From Aurantimonas aggregata (lineage in GTDB: Bacteria > Pseudomonadota > Alphaproteobacteria > Rhizobiales > Rhizobiaceae), in NCBI RefSeq assembly GCF_010500835.1, contig NZ_JAAAMJ010000006.1:1-64000 (forward strand): DNA of 64,000 bases, read 5' to 3'. The notes under the pieces are model-generated. The model did not search any database and was not told the origin of the DNA. It saw only the letters and a list, made by a program, of their open reading frames with translations. Within the stretch, counting starts at the first letter, position 1. Each line of letters opens with the position of its first letter. Positions 39,279 through 47,715 of this stretch are shown piece after piece. Position numbers and translations under genes: made by a program.

Positions 39279-40181
39279 TCACGCAAATTCCCCCGCGACG
39301 CGGTGCACGATCGTATGCCGACGTGCCAGCGCTTCGATGTCGCGCGAGTAGCCGCCGCCGATGACGGCGGCTACGGGAACGGCGCGGTCGCGGAAGAAGC
39401 CGATAACGGTGCGGTCGCGCTCGGCGAGGCCCTGGTCGGTCAACGACAGCCGTCCGAGCCGGTCGTCGCCATGCGGGTCGACCCCGGCGTTGTAGAAGAC
39501 CAGTTCCGGCCGTGCGATGTCGAACGCCGTGTGCAGCGCCGCCCAGAGCGCCGCCAGATAGGCCGCGTCGCCGGTGCCGTCGGGGAGCGCCACGTCCCAG
39601 TCCGACTGCGCCTTCACCGCCGGGTAGTTCTTCGCCCCGTGCAGCGACAGCGTGAACACGCGCGGCTCGCCCGCGAAGATCCGCGCCGTGCCGTCGCCCT
39701 GATGGACGTCGCAGTCGACGACGAGGATGCGACCGACATCGCCCTCGGCGAGCAGCCCGGCGGCCGCGACGGCGACGTCGTTGAACACCGAGAAGCCGGC
39801 GCCGCCGTTTCGCCCGGCATGGTGGCTGCCGCCGGCGGTGTTGCAGGCGAGCCCCTCGGCGAGGGCCAGCTTCGCGGTCAGCACCGTGCCACCGGTCGCG
39901 CAGCGCGAGCGCAGGGCGACCTTCTCGTCCACCGCGAAACCGATCGCCTTCTCGATCGCCGCCGGTACGGTCCGGCTCAGCACCTGGTCGACATAGAGCG
40001 GGTCGTGGGCAAGGCGCAGCCACTCAGGCGACGCGGGTGTCGGCACGTGGAACCCGCCGGCGGAAACGATCCCGTCCTCGACGAGGATCTCCGCCAGCCG
40101 GCTGAATTTCGACATCGGAAAGCGATGGCTGGCGTCGAACTGCGCGTCGAAGGCGGGGTGGTGGATGATCGGAACGCTCAT
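39279..40181 (-). CDS. Histone deacetylase family hydrolase
   Basis: 300 residues from ATG 40181. Active-site motifs: GGSHHAGRNGGAGF with the tandem His, FNDVAVAAAGL, DCDVHQGDGTARI (zinc Asp/His) and AGVDPHGDDRLGRL (zinc Asp). A catalytic Tyr is in GGGYSRDI. Bacterial members deacetylate acetylpolyamines, acetoin or small amides; the substrate cannot be told. It is divergent from the MATE gene with 76 bp between starts, an arrangement that may share control. Confidence 0.88.
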   Translation of the reverse strand: MSVPIIHHPAFDAQFDASHRFPMSKFSRLAEILVEDGIVSAGGFHVPTPASPEWLRLAHDPLYVDQVLSRTVPAAIEKAIGFAVDEKVALRSRCATGGTVLTAKLALAEGLACNTAGGSHHAGRNGGAGFSVFNDVAVAAAGLLAEGDVGRILVVDCDVHQGDGTARIFAGEPRVFTLSLHGAKNYPAVKAQSDWDVALPDGTGDAAYLAALWAALHTAFDIARPELVFYNAGVDPHGDDRLGRLSLTDQGLAERDRTVIGFFRDRAVPVAAVIGGGYSRDIEALARRHTIVHRVAGEFA

Positions 40182-40257
40182 GCCGCCGCAAGATAGGTCA
40201 CGGCCGCCAGCCATGCAGCTTTTGCTTGCGCGGCGGATGCGCCGATGGCACCCACGA

Positions 40258-41661
40258 ATGATGCGGCGCGACGACGACGATCCGGAACCGAGGGCGATCG
40301 CGGCGGCGCCGGGTGGTGCTGCGCCGTTCGTTCGGCCGTTCATGGTCGGCCATCGCGACGTCTGGCGGATCACCCTGCCAATGACGCTGGCGTTCCTGAC
40401 GACGCCGCTGCTCGGTCTCACCGACACGGCCGTGGTCGGGCGGATCGGCGATGCCGAGGCGCTCGGTGGTCTCGCCGTCGGCGCCCTGGTCTTCGACTTC
40501 GCTTTTTCGACCTGCAACTTCCTGCGGACGGGCACCACCGGGCTCACCGCCCAGGCGGTCGGCGCCGAGGATCACCGCGAGGTGCAGGCGGTGTTCTGGC
40601 GCGCCATCGCGCTCGCCCTCGTCATCGGCCTGGTGCTGATACTCGCCGAGCCACTGGTCACCGCTCTCGGCCTGCTCGCCATCGCGCCCGGCGAGGGCGT
40701 TGCCGAGACCGTGCGGACCTATGTCTTCGTGCGGATGTTTTCTGCGCCCTTCGCGCTGCTTAATTACGCCATCCTCGGTCACGTACTGGGGCGGGGCCAA
40801 GGCGGCCTCGGGCTCGGCCTCCAGATCGTCGTCAATGGCACCAACATCGGCCTCTCTGTCCTGTTCGGCCTGGTCCTCGAATGGGGCATTGCCGGCGTCG
40901 CCTTCGGCACGGTGTGCGGCGAGGCAGTGGGGGCGCTCGTCGGCCTGTGGATCGTCATTCGCGGCTTCGACCGGCGGGACAGGCCGTCGCGGCAGGCGAT
41001 CATGGAGCGGCAGGGCTTCCTGCGGATGGTCTCAGTCAATCGCGACATCATGATCCGCTCCTTCTGCCTGCTCGGCGCCTTCGTGCTGTTCACCCGGCTC
41101 GGGGCGCAGCTCGGCGCCGTGGTCCTGGCAGCCAACGGCATCCTGATGAACCTCTTCCTCGTCGGCGGCTATTTCCTCGACGGCATGGCGACAGCGGCCG
41201 AACAGCTCGTCGGCCGCTCGATCGGCGCGCGTTTTCGCCCGGCCTTCGACCAGGCCGTGCGCCTTACGATTGGATGGGGCATCGGCCTGTCGCTGCTGCT
41301 GTCGGCGCTCTTCCTCCTCGCGGGTGAAGCGCTCGTCGCCTTCCTCACCACGGACGTGGCCGTGCGCCAGTCGGCCGGCACCTATCTCGCCTGGGCGGCG
41401 ATGACCCCTTTTGCCGGCGCCCTGGCATTCATCATGGACGGTGTCTTCATCGGCGCGACGTGGTCGCGCACGATGCGCGACATGATGCTCGTGTCCGTCG
41501 CCCTCTTTGCCGTCGCTGCCTACGGCTTGACCGGGCTCTACGGCAATCACGGGCTCTGGCTGGCGATGCTGCTCTTCCTGGGGTTGCGCGGCTTCAGCCT
41601 GCTGGCACTGCTGCCGCGGCGGCGCGACCAGAGCTTCCCGGCACCTGGCGGAACGCCGTGA
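40258..41661 (+). CDS. MATE-family efflux transporter
   Basis: 467 residues from ATG 40258; other ATG codons lie at 40165 and 40213, and none has a good binding site. Twelve membrane segments are suggested, beginning DVWRITLPMTLAFLTTPLLG followed by LTDTAVVGRIGDAEALGGLA, the MATE opening; the second half begins FCLLGAFVLFTRLGAQLGAV. It resembles the DinF branch. Such pumps export cationic drugs, dyes or metabolites in exchange for H+ or Na+. Divergent from the deacetylase-like gene. Confidence 0.85.
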   Translation: MMRRDDDDPEPRAIAAAPGGAAPFVRPFMVGHRDVWRITLPMTLAFLTTPLLGLTDTAVVGRIGDAEALGGLAVGALVFDFAFSTCNFLRTGTTGLTAQAVGAEDHREVQAVFWRAIALALVIGLVLILAEPLVTALGLLAIAPGEGVAETVRTYVFVRMFSAPFALLNYAILGHVLGRGQGGLGLGLQIVVNGTNIGLSVLFGLVLEWGIAGVAFGTVCGEAVGALVGLWIVIRGFDRRDRPSRQAIMERQGFLRMVSVNRDIMIRSFCLLGAFVLFTRLGAQLGAVVLAANGILMNLFLVGGYFLDGMATAAEQLVGRSIGARFRPAFDQAVRLTIGWGIGLSLLLSALFLLAGEALVAFLTTDVAVRQSAGTYLAWAAMTPFAGALAFIMDGVFIGATWSRTMRDMMLVSVALFAVAAYGLTGLYGNHGLWLAMLLFLGLRGFSLLALLPRRRDQSFPAPGGTP

Positions 41662-41732
41662 TGTGCCGCTGTCGCTGACCGTCAGATCGCCGTGATGAAC
41701 GCGGTGTTACCGGCCCGTTACTAGGTGGCGGG

Positions 41733-41758
41733 GGAACAGAATCTGCCGCCCTCACGTT
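41733..41758 (+). promoter_or_regulatory. EcfG-type general stress promoter
   Basis: GGAAC (41733-41737), a 17-bp spacer and CGTT (41755-41758) match the consensus GGAAC-N16-18-CGTT recognised by the alphaproteobacterial general stress sigma factor. It lies 78 bp upstream of the LOV kinase start, on the right strand. The spacer length is optimal. Confidence 0.6.
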
Positions 41759-41835
41759 AGCCGACCGCCATAAACATAGCGTGGCATAGAGATTTAGGCC
41801 GGATCATCCCGACTCACTCCAACGGTCCCCGAGGC

Positions 41836-42936
41836 ATGAAACAGCGCGACGACTGGCATCTGACCGAGATCATCGGCCATGAACTTGGACGCGGGGATCC
41901 CTTCGCGGCCGCCATTCGCGGTACGCGCATGTCGATGATCATCACCGACCCGCGGCGGGAGGACAATCCGATCGTCTTCGCCAATCAGGCCTTTCAGGAC
42001 CTGACCGGCTACGATCGCGACGAGATCATCGGCCGCAACTGTCGCTTCCTCCAGGGCGCCGAGACGGATGGCGCTGCGATTGACCAGGTGCGGCAGGCCA
42101 TTGCCCAGGAGCGATCGGTCAATGTCGATCTCCTCAACTACCGCAAGGACGGGACGACCTTCTGGAATGCGCTGTTTGTCAGCCCGGTCAGGGGCGACGA
42201 TGGCGACGTCCAGTTCTTCTTCGCCTCGCAACTCGACATGACGCATCGGGTGGAGACGGAAAGGACGCTGGCCCGCCAGAAGGAAATCGTTGAGGCGGAG
42301 GTTCTCGCTCGCACGCAGGATCTCGAGGCGGCGCTGGAAGCCAAGACGCTGCTGCTCCACGAGGTCGATCACCGCGTCAAGAACAATCTGACGATGATCG
42401 GCTCGCTGCTTCGCCTGCAATCCCGCTCGCTGCCTGATGCGCAGTTCCGCCGGACGCTCGAGACCATGCTGGAGCGGGTGGATGCACTCGCAGCCGTGCA
42501 TCGCCGGCTTTACCAGAACGACGACATCACGCGCTTCGACATCGGCGCCTTTGCCGAAAGCCTGGCCGAGGATGTGCTGGGCGCCAGCGGACGCTCGGAC
42601 ATTATGCTCAGCAGCCGATGCGAGACGGTCCACATCGCCGCCGATCAGGCGGCACCCGTCGGCCTGATCCTCAACGAGCTGATCACCAATGCTGTCAAGC
42701 ACGCTTACGACAACGGCAGGGGTGGCGAAATTTCCCTTGGCGTGCGGCAGGTGGACGGGCACGCGCTGATCGATCTGCGCGACGACGGGCCGGGTTTCGA
42801 CCCGGACGCTGCCTTTGATGGTTCCGTGGGCCGGTCGCTGGTCGCGCGTCTGTCGCGGCAGATCGGCGCGGAGACAGAATGGAACGGGGCGGCGTCCGGC
42901 ACGCATGTCTCGATCCGCTTCCCGGTGGCGTCGTGA
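41836..42936 (+). CDS. LOV-domain blue-light histidine kinase
   Basis: 366 residues. A LOV sensor has GRNCRFLQG with the FMN-adduct Cys69, preceded by NPIVFANQAF and followed by NYRKDGTTFWNALF. A connecting helix leads to the HWE/HisKA_2 dimerisation box LLLHEVDHRVKNNL (phospho-acceptor His179), then N-box LILNELITNAVKHAY and G-box DDGPGFDPDA. Homologues, LovK of Caulobacter and LOV-HK of Brucella, act on the general stress response. It precedes a single-domain regulator by 22 bp, and an EcfG-type promoter lies upstream. Cytoplasmic; no membrane segments. Confidence 0.92.
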   Translation: MKQRDDWHLTEIIGHELGRGDPFAAAIRGTRMSMIITDPRREDNPIVFANQAFQDLTGYDRDEIIGRNCRFLQGAETDGAAIDQVRQAIAQERSVNVDLLNYRKDGTTFWNALFVSPVRGDDGDVQFFFASQLDMTHRVETERTLARQKEIVEAEVLARTQDLEAALEAKTLLLHEVDHRVKNNLTMIGSLLRLQSRSLPDAQFRRTLETMLERVDALAAVHRRLYQNDDITRFDIGAFAESLAEDVLGASGRSDIMLSSRCETVHIAADQAAPVGLILNELITNAVKHAYDNGRGGEISLGVRQVDGHALIDLRDDGPGFDPDAAFDGSVGRSLVARLSRQIGAETEWNGAASGTHVSIRFPVAS

Positions 42937-42958
42937 CCGACAATCAAGGATGACAGTA

Positions 42959-43405
42959 ATGCGTACGTCGCCCCTCAAGTTTCTGATCGTCGAGGACGAG
43001 GCGCTTCTCGCGATGGACATCGAGGCCATGATCGAGGATGCCGGCCACGAGGTCATCGGCGAAGCGAGTTGCCTGCGCCTTCTGCAGGGCCTGCCGGTCG
43101 AGGTGAAAATGGATGTCGCATTCGTCGATATCCAGCTCGCCGAAGGCTCGAGCGGTCTCGATGCCTGCGCCTACATCCGCGAGGTCTGGCCGCAGGCCTA
43201 CGTCATCTACGTGACAGGCAATCCCCGCAAGGTGCCGAACGACTTCGCAGGTGGGCACGGCATCCTGCCGAAGCCGTTCGTGCGCAGCGACGTGTTGCGG
43301 GTGATGCGGTATCTGGAAGAGGGTGTGTTCGACCCGCCGCCATCGTCGCAGCCACCTGCCAGCTTCGTGCCCGCACCGGCACTGGCGGACTCCTGGAGCA
43401 GCTAG
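42959..43405 (+). CDS. Single-domain response regulator (LovR-like)
   Basis: 148 residues from ATG 42959, with AAGGA 8 bp upstream. Receiver motifs: acidic pair VEDEALL (Glu12-Asp13), phospho-acceptor Asp57 in VAFVDIQLA, a Thr in VIYVTGNP and Lys in ILPKPF. There is no output domain, and the C-terminal 30 residues are Pro-rich. Adjacent to a LOV kinase it matches the LovK-LovR pair, where LovR serves as phosphate sink. Direct evidence for that role is absent. Confidence 0.85.
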   Translation: MRTSPLKFLIVEDEALLAMDIEAMIEDAGHEVIGEASCLRLLQGLPVEVKMDVAFVDIQLAEGSSGLDACAYIREVWPQAYVIYVTGNPRKVPNDFAGGHGILPKPFVRSDVLRVMRYLEEGVFDPPPSSQPPASFVPAPALADSWSS

Positions 43406-43417
43406 GGACGATCCGTC

Positions 43418-44521
43418 TCAGGCGATGCCCGGCGGCGGCGACGCCAGCACCTCGTCCACCTTCGTATCGCGAATATCGGCGATGTGGGCCGTCCTTGTCC
43501 GATCCAGATGCCTGAGCATGCCGGTGAGGATACGGGTCGGCAGTTCCGGCCCGTCATAGACGAGGCCCGTGTAGAGCTGCACCAGATCGGCGCCCGCCTC
43601 GATCTTGCGAATGGCGGTCGCAGCGCTGTCGACGCCGCCCACGCCGATCAGCGGAAAATTCGGCCCGAGCGCCTTGCGGAATTGCGCCAGCACATAAGTC
43701 GAGAGCGCCATCAGCGGTCGGCCGGACAGGCCGCCGGCCTCGTGCAGGCTGGGGTCGGCGCCGAGATCGGGCCGGGATAGGGTGGTGTTCGAGACGATCA
43801 GCCCGTCAACCTTGCGCTTGATCACCGCCTCGGCAATCTCCTCGACCTGGCCCGGCGCAAGATCAGGCGCGACCTTGACGAACAGCGGCTTGCGCGGCGT
43901 CGCCGACAGCGCCGCGTAGCCGTCCCGCGCGGCGATCACCGCAACCAGCAGCCGGTCTAGTTCCGACCCGCTCTGGAAGGCGCGCAGCCCCGGCGTGTTG
44001 GGCGAGGAAATGTTGATCGTCAGGTAGCTCGCCAACGCCTCGAAGCGGTTCACCCCCTCGACATAGTCGGCGACGCGGTCGGCCGAATCCTTGTTGGCCC
44101 CGACATTGACCCCGACGATGCCGAACTTGCGTGCCCGCGCTTCCAGGCGCTCGGCCGCGTCGGCGTGCCCCTCGTTGTTGAAGCCGAGCCGGTTGATGAC
44201 GGCGCGCTGCTTCTCCAGCCGGAAGATGCGCGGCTTGGGGTTGCCCTCCTGCGGCTGCGGCGTCAGCGTGCCCACTTCGACGAAGCCGAAGCCGAGCCGC
44301 AACGCCGCGTCCGGCACCTCGGCATTCTTGTCGTAACCGGCGGCAAGGCCGAGCGGATTGGAAAAGGCGATGCCGGCCACCTCGACGCGTAGCCGATCAT
44401 CGACGGGAACGTTCATTCTCGGCACCAGGCCGCGCTTCAGCGCCGCCAGCGACAGCCCGTGCGCCCGCTCGGGATCGAGCCGGAAGATCGCCGGGCGCGC
44501 CAGTTGGTACAGGCGTTTCAT
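43418..44521 (-). CDS. pyrD: Dihydroorotate dehydrogenase (quinone), class 2
   Basis: 367 residues. It catalyses the only redox step of pyrimidine synthesis at the inner membrane, passing electrons to quinone. Class 2 features: N-terminal membrane-associating helices (LYQLARPAIFRLDPERAHGL), PLGLAAGYDKNAE for FMN binding, catalytic-base region ITINISSPNTPGLR, conserved NTTLSRP, and GVGGVDSAATA near the end. The ATG overlaps the stop of a DUF952 gene, so the two are coupled. Confidence 0.95.
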   Translation of the reverse strand: MKRLYQLARPAIFRLDPERAHGLSLAALKRGLVPRMNVPVDDRLRVEVAGIAFSNPLGLAAGYDKNAEVPDAALRLGFGFVEVGTLTPQPQEGNPKPRIFRLEKQRAVINRLGFNNEGHADAAERLEARARKFGIVGVNVGANKDSADRVADYVEGVNRFEALASYLTINISSPNTPGLRAFQSGSELDRLLVAVIAARDGYAALSATPRKPLFVKVAPDLAPGQVEEIAEAVIKRKVDGLIVSNTTLSRPDLGADPSLHEAGGLSGRPLMALSTYVLAQFRKALGPNFPLIGVGGVDSAATAIRKIEAGADLVQLYTGLVYDGPELPTRILTGMLRHLDRTRTAHIADIRDTKVDEVLASPPPGIA

Positions 44522-44865
44522 CGCACCGTGCCGGGAAACTGGTGGTGCCCGTCCGGCGCCAGCGGCAGGTCCTCGCGCCACAGCACGGCGTCGAGCATCA
44601 GGGGCCCGTAGAGATGCGGAAACAGCGCCCCGCCGCGGGACGGCTCCCAGCGGAGCGCCTCGCCAAGGCGCTGCGGATCGACGGCTATGAGGACAAGATC
44701 GCGCTGGCCCGCGAAGTGCCGCGCGGCGGTCTCGCGCACCTGCGCGCCGGTGGAGAAATGGATGAAGCCGTCGGCCTCGTCCACCGGGGCGCCGTCGAAG
44801 CGGCCACTGGCCTTGGCCGCCTGCCACAGCGGCAGCGGGGCGATCTTGTAGATGGGCTCGTCCAT
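44518..44865 (-). CDS. DUF952-family protein
   Basis: 115 residues from ATG 44865. YKIAPLPLWQAAK at the start and DEADGFIHFSTGAQVRETA are the family signatures; ARWEP-like RWEPSRGGALFPHLYGPL closes it. The family is small, soluble and of unknown function, and is often next to pyrD, as here with a shared ATGA overlap. Confidence 0.85.
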   Translation of the reverse strand: MDEPIYKIAPLPLWQAAKASGRFDGAPVDEADGFIHFSTGAQVRETAARHFAGQRDLVLIAVDPQRLGEALRWEPSRGGALFPHLYGPLMLDAVLWREDLPLAPDGHHQFPGTVR

Positions 44866-44990
44866 GGCCGCTGGGTTGCCAGAGGCCGGCGGATACGTCA
44901 ATCGGCCGTCGCCATGAGACGGTCACGCCAGGCGTCTAGGACTCGAAAGATCCAATTGCCCGCAGCGGGCCGGGGATAAGGAAGCGCTCG

Positions 44991-45410
44991 ATGATCCGCC
45001 TGATGTCTCTCATGGTCGCCGGCATCGCCCTGCTCGGCACTGCCGCCTCCGCCCAGGACGAAGTGGCTGCCGGCCGATACCAGATGCAGCCGGTCGACGG
45101 AGGCCTTGCCCGTCTCGACACCCAGACCGGTGCGATCGTCTTCTGCCGGTCCGAGGCGGGAACGGTTGCCTGCGATGACACGCCGCGCGGCCCCGGTCGT
45201 GACCAAGAGATGTCGCGTCTGGATGCGCTCGAAAGTCGCGTCGAGGCGCTGGAGGCGAGCCGGCGGGCACTGGTCGACCGGGACGATGCCGACTACGCCG
45301 TCGAGCAGATGAAGAAGCTGTTCAGCGGCTTCGCCGACATCGTGCGGGATCTCGAGCGCGACGTGTCCCGCCCGGAACCGGACGACGCGACGCCGCCTGA
45401 CCGCACCTGA
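44991..45410 (+). CDS. Secreted protein with coiled-coil segment
   Basis: 139 residues. Signal peptide MSLMVAGIALLGTAASAQ with an AxA cleavage site near residue 22. The mature part begins with a compact domain holding two Cys (CRSEAGTVAC), followed by a coiled coil (MSRLDALESRVEALEAS) and an acidic/Pro-rich end. Probably periplasmic. The Cys pair may form a disulfide. No family with a known function is recognised. Good binding site AAGGAAG upstream. Confidence 0.7.
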   Translation: MIRLMSLMVAGIALLGTAASAQDEVAAGRYQMQPVDGGLARLDTQTGAIVFCRSEAGTVACDDTPRGPGRDQEMSRLDALESRVEALEASRRALVDRDDADYAVEQMKKLFSGFADIVRDLERDVSRPEPDDATPPDRT

Positions 45411-45417
45411 TCGCGGC

Positions 45418-46398
45418 TCAGATCGGCGACGCCATCTTCCGTCGCAGGAACTCTTCCATCTTCGCCAGCGACTGGCGTCCTGCCTCGGTGGGAAACGACT
45501 CGAAGACATGCGCGCCGCCATTGGTCAGCGACAGCTCCGCCTCGTTGCCGGCGGCGACCCAGCGCGCTGCCATGAACAGCGTGTCGTCGATCAGGAGATC
45601 GCCGGTGCCGCAGCTGAACAGCGCCGGCGGCAGGCCCGCGAGGTCGGCATAGATCGGCGACACCGCCGGGTCCTTCAGCGAGATGTGGTCCGGCACGAAG
45701 CGCAGGACGAATTCCTTGACGTCCTCGGTGTTCAGCACCAGCCGTTCATCGCCGAAGCGACGCACGCTCGGCGTCAGCGAGAGATCGTAGCAGCCGGCGA
45801 CGAGGTTGGCGGCCTTGTAGGGCATCATCGAATACTCGTCGCGCAGCCGGATCATCGTCAGCACGGCAAGATGCGCGCCGGCCGACTCGCCACCGATCGC
45901 CAGATAGCCGCGCGGCAGGTCGAGATGGCCGTTGGCGAGCGCCACGGCGACGTCGGTGCAGTCGTCCGGCGCGGCCGGGAACGGATGCTCCGGCGCCAGC
46001 CGATATTCCACCGAGGCGACCGTCAGCCCGGTCGTGTCGGCGAGCTGGCGCAGCCGCGGATCGGATTCCTCGGCGCCGCCGAATACCCAGCCGCCGGCGT
46101 GGAAGTGCAGGAACGTGCCGCGCGTCTGGCCGTCGGAGGGCCGGAGCACGCGGATCTCGATCCGGCGCCCCGCCGAGCCGAAATGCACCAGCGTCTCGGC
46201 CGCCTTGTCCTTCGGCGCCATGACGAAGGTGCCGAAGCCGGCCTTGCGCAACTCGCGGGTCTTTTCCACCGGCACCGACCAGGGGTCAGGACGCTTCTTG
46301 TGCTCGGCGATGATCCGTTCGTTGAGCGCAGTGAGCTCCGGATCCGTCAGTGCCGGATCGAACGCTGCCGGATCGATTGTCAGATGCGCCTTGGCCAT
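45418..46398 (-). CDS. HSL-type alpha/beta hydrolase (esterase)
   Basis: 326 residues from ATG 46398, with GAGGAAACGG upstream. Oxyanion-hole motif HFHAGGWVFGG (the HGGG type), nucleophile elbow GGESAGAHLA, then a catalytic Asp in GTGDLLIDDT and His in NGGAHVFES. It is a hormone-sensitive-lipase-like carboxylesterase with an N-terminal cap. No signal peptide. The natural substrate is unknown. Convergent with the secreted protein gene and transcribed away from yjbQ. Confidence 0.88.
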   Translation of the reverse strand: MAKAHLTIDPAAFDPALTDPELTALNERIIAEHKKRPDPWSVPVEKTRELRKAGFGTFVMAPKDKAAETLVHFGSAGRRIEIRVLRPSDGQTRGTFLHFHAGGWVFGGAEESDPRLRQLADTTGLTVASVEYRLAPEHPFPAAPDDCTDVAVALANGHLDLPRGYLAIGGESAGAHLAVLTMIRLRDEYSMMPYKAANLVAGCYDLSLTPSVRRFGDERLVLNTEDVKEFVLRFVPDHISLKDPAVSPIYADLAGLPPALFSCGTGDLLIDDTLFMAARWVAAGNEAELSLTNGGAHVFESFPTEAGRQSLAKMEEFLRRKMASPI

Positions 46399-46501
46399 TG
46401 CCGTTTCCTCTTTTGCAAACGACAAGCTAGGACGGTGGGCACGCGGGAGTAGGGCGAAAAGCGTGCCGTCGGCATGCGCCGGGTCCCCGGAGGGAGCGGC
46501 G

Positions 46502-46945
46502 ATGCAACAGCATATCGAGATCCTCACGATCGAAACGCCCGGCCGCGCGATGCTCGACGTCAGCCGCTGTGTCGATGAGCGGCTCCGTGCCGCCGGCGCC
46601 GCGGACGGGCTCGTCACGCTGTTCGTCCGCCACACGTCGGCATCGCTGCTGATCCAGGAAAACGCCGATCCCGACGTCCAGCACGACCTCCTCGCGGCGC
46701 TCGACGGGCTCGCCCCCGAAGATGGCGACTACGTTCATACGATCGAGGGTCCGGACGACATGCCGGCCCATATCAAGGCGGCGCTGACGGCGACCAGCCT
46801 TGCCGTTCCGGTGATGGGCGGCCGGATGATGCTCGGCACCTGGCAGGGCGTCTATCTCGTGGAGCACCGGGCCCGACCTCATAGGCGCGAGATCGTCCTG
46901 CACTTCGCCGGAAGCCTGTCTGCCTCCACGGAAGGCGGCGCTTGA
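46502..46945 (+). CDS. yjbQ: YjbQ-family protein
   Basis: 147 residues from ATG 46502, preceded by GGAGGGAGC. Core motifs LFVRHTSASLLIQENADPDV, HTIEGPDDMPAHIKAAL and GTWQGVYLVEHR define the UPF0047/YjbQ family, which forms trimers and shows weak thiamine-phosphate synthase activity in some members; the real role is unclear. It is divergent from the esterase gene. Confidence 0.9.
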   Translation: MQQHIEILTIETPGRAMLDVSRCVDERLRAAGAADGLVTLFVRHTSASLLIQENADPDVQHDLLAALDGLAPEDGDYVHTIEGPDDMPAHIKAALTATSLAVPVMGGRMMLGTWQGVYLVEHRARPHRREIVLHFAGSLSASTEGGA

Positions 46946-47037
46946 TCCGCGGCGGCATAGGGTATTGAAGGGACGCGCGGGGGGAACGGCGATGACATGC
47001 TGGCGACGGGGCTGACCACGGCAGGGAGGGGCGCTTG

Positions 47038-47694
47038 ATGGGCCAGGTGTTTATCGTGGCGGACGATCATCCGCTGTTTCGGGGGGCGCTACGCGAGATC
47101 CTCGCGTCACTGCCCGAGCCTGGCACGATCGTCGAGGCCGCCGATTTCGACGAGACCGCCCGCGCGCTGGCAGACAATCCCGAGGCCGACCTGCTGCTCC
47201 TGGATCTCGCCATGCCCGGCACGAGCGGGCTTTCCGGCCTGGCGCTGTTGCGCGCCGAGTATCCCTCCATCCCCATCGCCATCGTTTCCGGCATCGAGAA
47301 TGCGCCGATCGTCGCGAGAGCGCTGGATCTCGGTGCGTCCGGGTTCATCCCCAAATCAACCGGCTTCGAGGAGATCCGCCGCGCGATCCAGACGCTGCTC
47401 GCCGGCGATGTCTGGCTGCCGCCGGACGTGCCGCTCGATGCCGAGCGCGATCCGGAAGTGACCGAGCTGATCCAGCGCATCCGCACGCTCACCCCGCAGC
47501 AGACCCGCGTGCTGACCATGCTCGGACGGGGGCTGCTGAACAAGCAGATCGCCTACGAACTCGGCATCTCGGAAGCGACGATCAAGGCGCATGTCTCGGC
47601 GGTGTTGCTCAAGCTCGGCGTCGACAGCCGCACCCAGGCGGTGATCCGGCTCTCCAAGCTCGGCATCGATCTCGACACCGGCTTTCTAGCCTGA
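47038..47694 (+). CDS. NarL/LuxR-type response regulator
   Basis: 218 residues from ATG 47038, with GGGAGGGG upstream. Receiver domain: VADDHPLF, phospho-acceptor in LLLLDLAMPG, Lys in GFIPKST. The C-terminal LuxR-type HTH has LTPQQTRVLTMLGRGLLNKQ then IAYELGISEATIKAHVS. It ends 19 bp before the end of the convergent giant histidine kinase gene and is the likely partner, since orphan NarL regulators of this type are typically controlled by such hybrid kinases. Confidence 0.85.
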   Translation: MGQVFIVADDHPLFRGALREILASLPEPGTIVEAADFDETARALADNPEADLLLLDLAMPGTSGLSGLALLRAEYPSIPIAIVSGIENAPIVARALDLGASGFIPKSTGFEEIRRAIQTLLAGDVWLPPDVPLDAERDPEVTELIQRIRTLTPQQTRVLTMLGRGLLNKQIAYELGISEATIKAHVSAVLLKLGVDSRTQAVIRLSKLGIDLDTGFLA

Positions 47695-47715
47695 AGCGAC
47701 GGCTCCCCCTCGTGC

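Noticed and set aside
41836-42936. Bacteriophytochrome or generic PAS kinase
   Set aside because: GRNCRFLQG with its Cys is specific for LOV photoreceptors.
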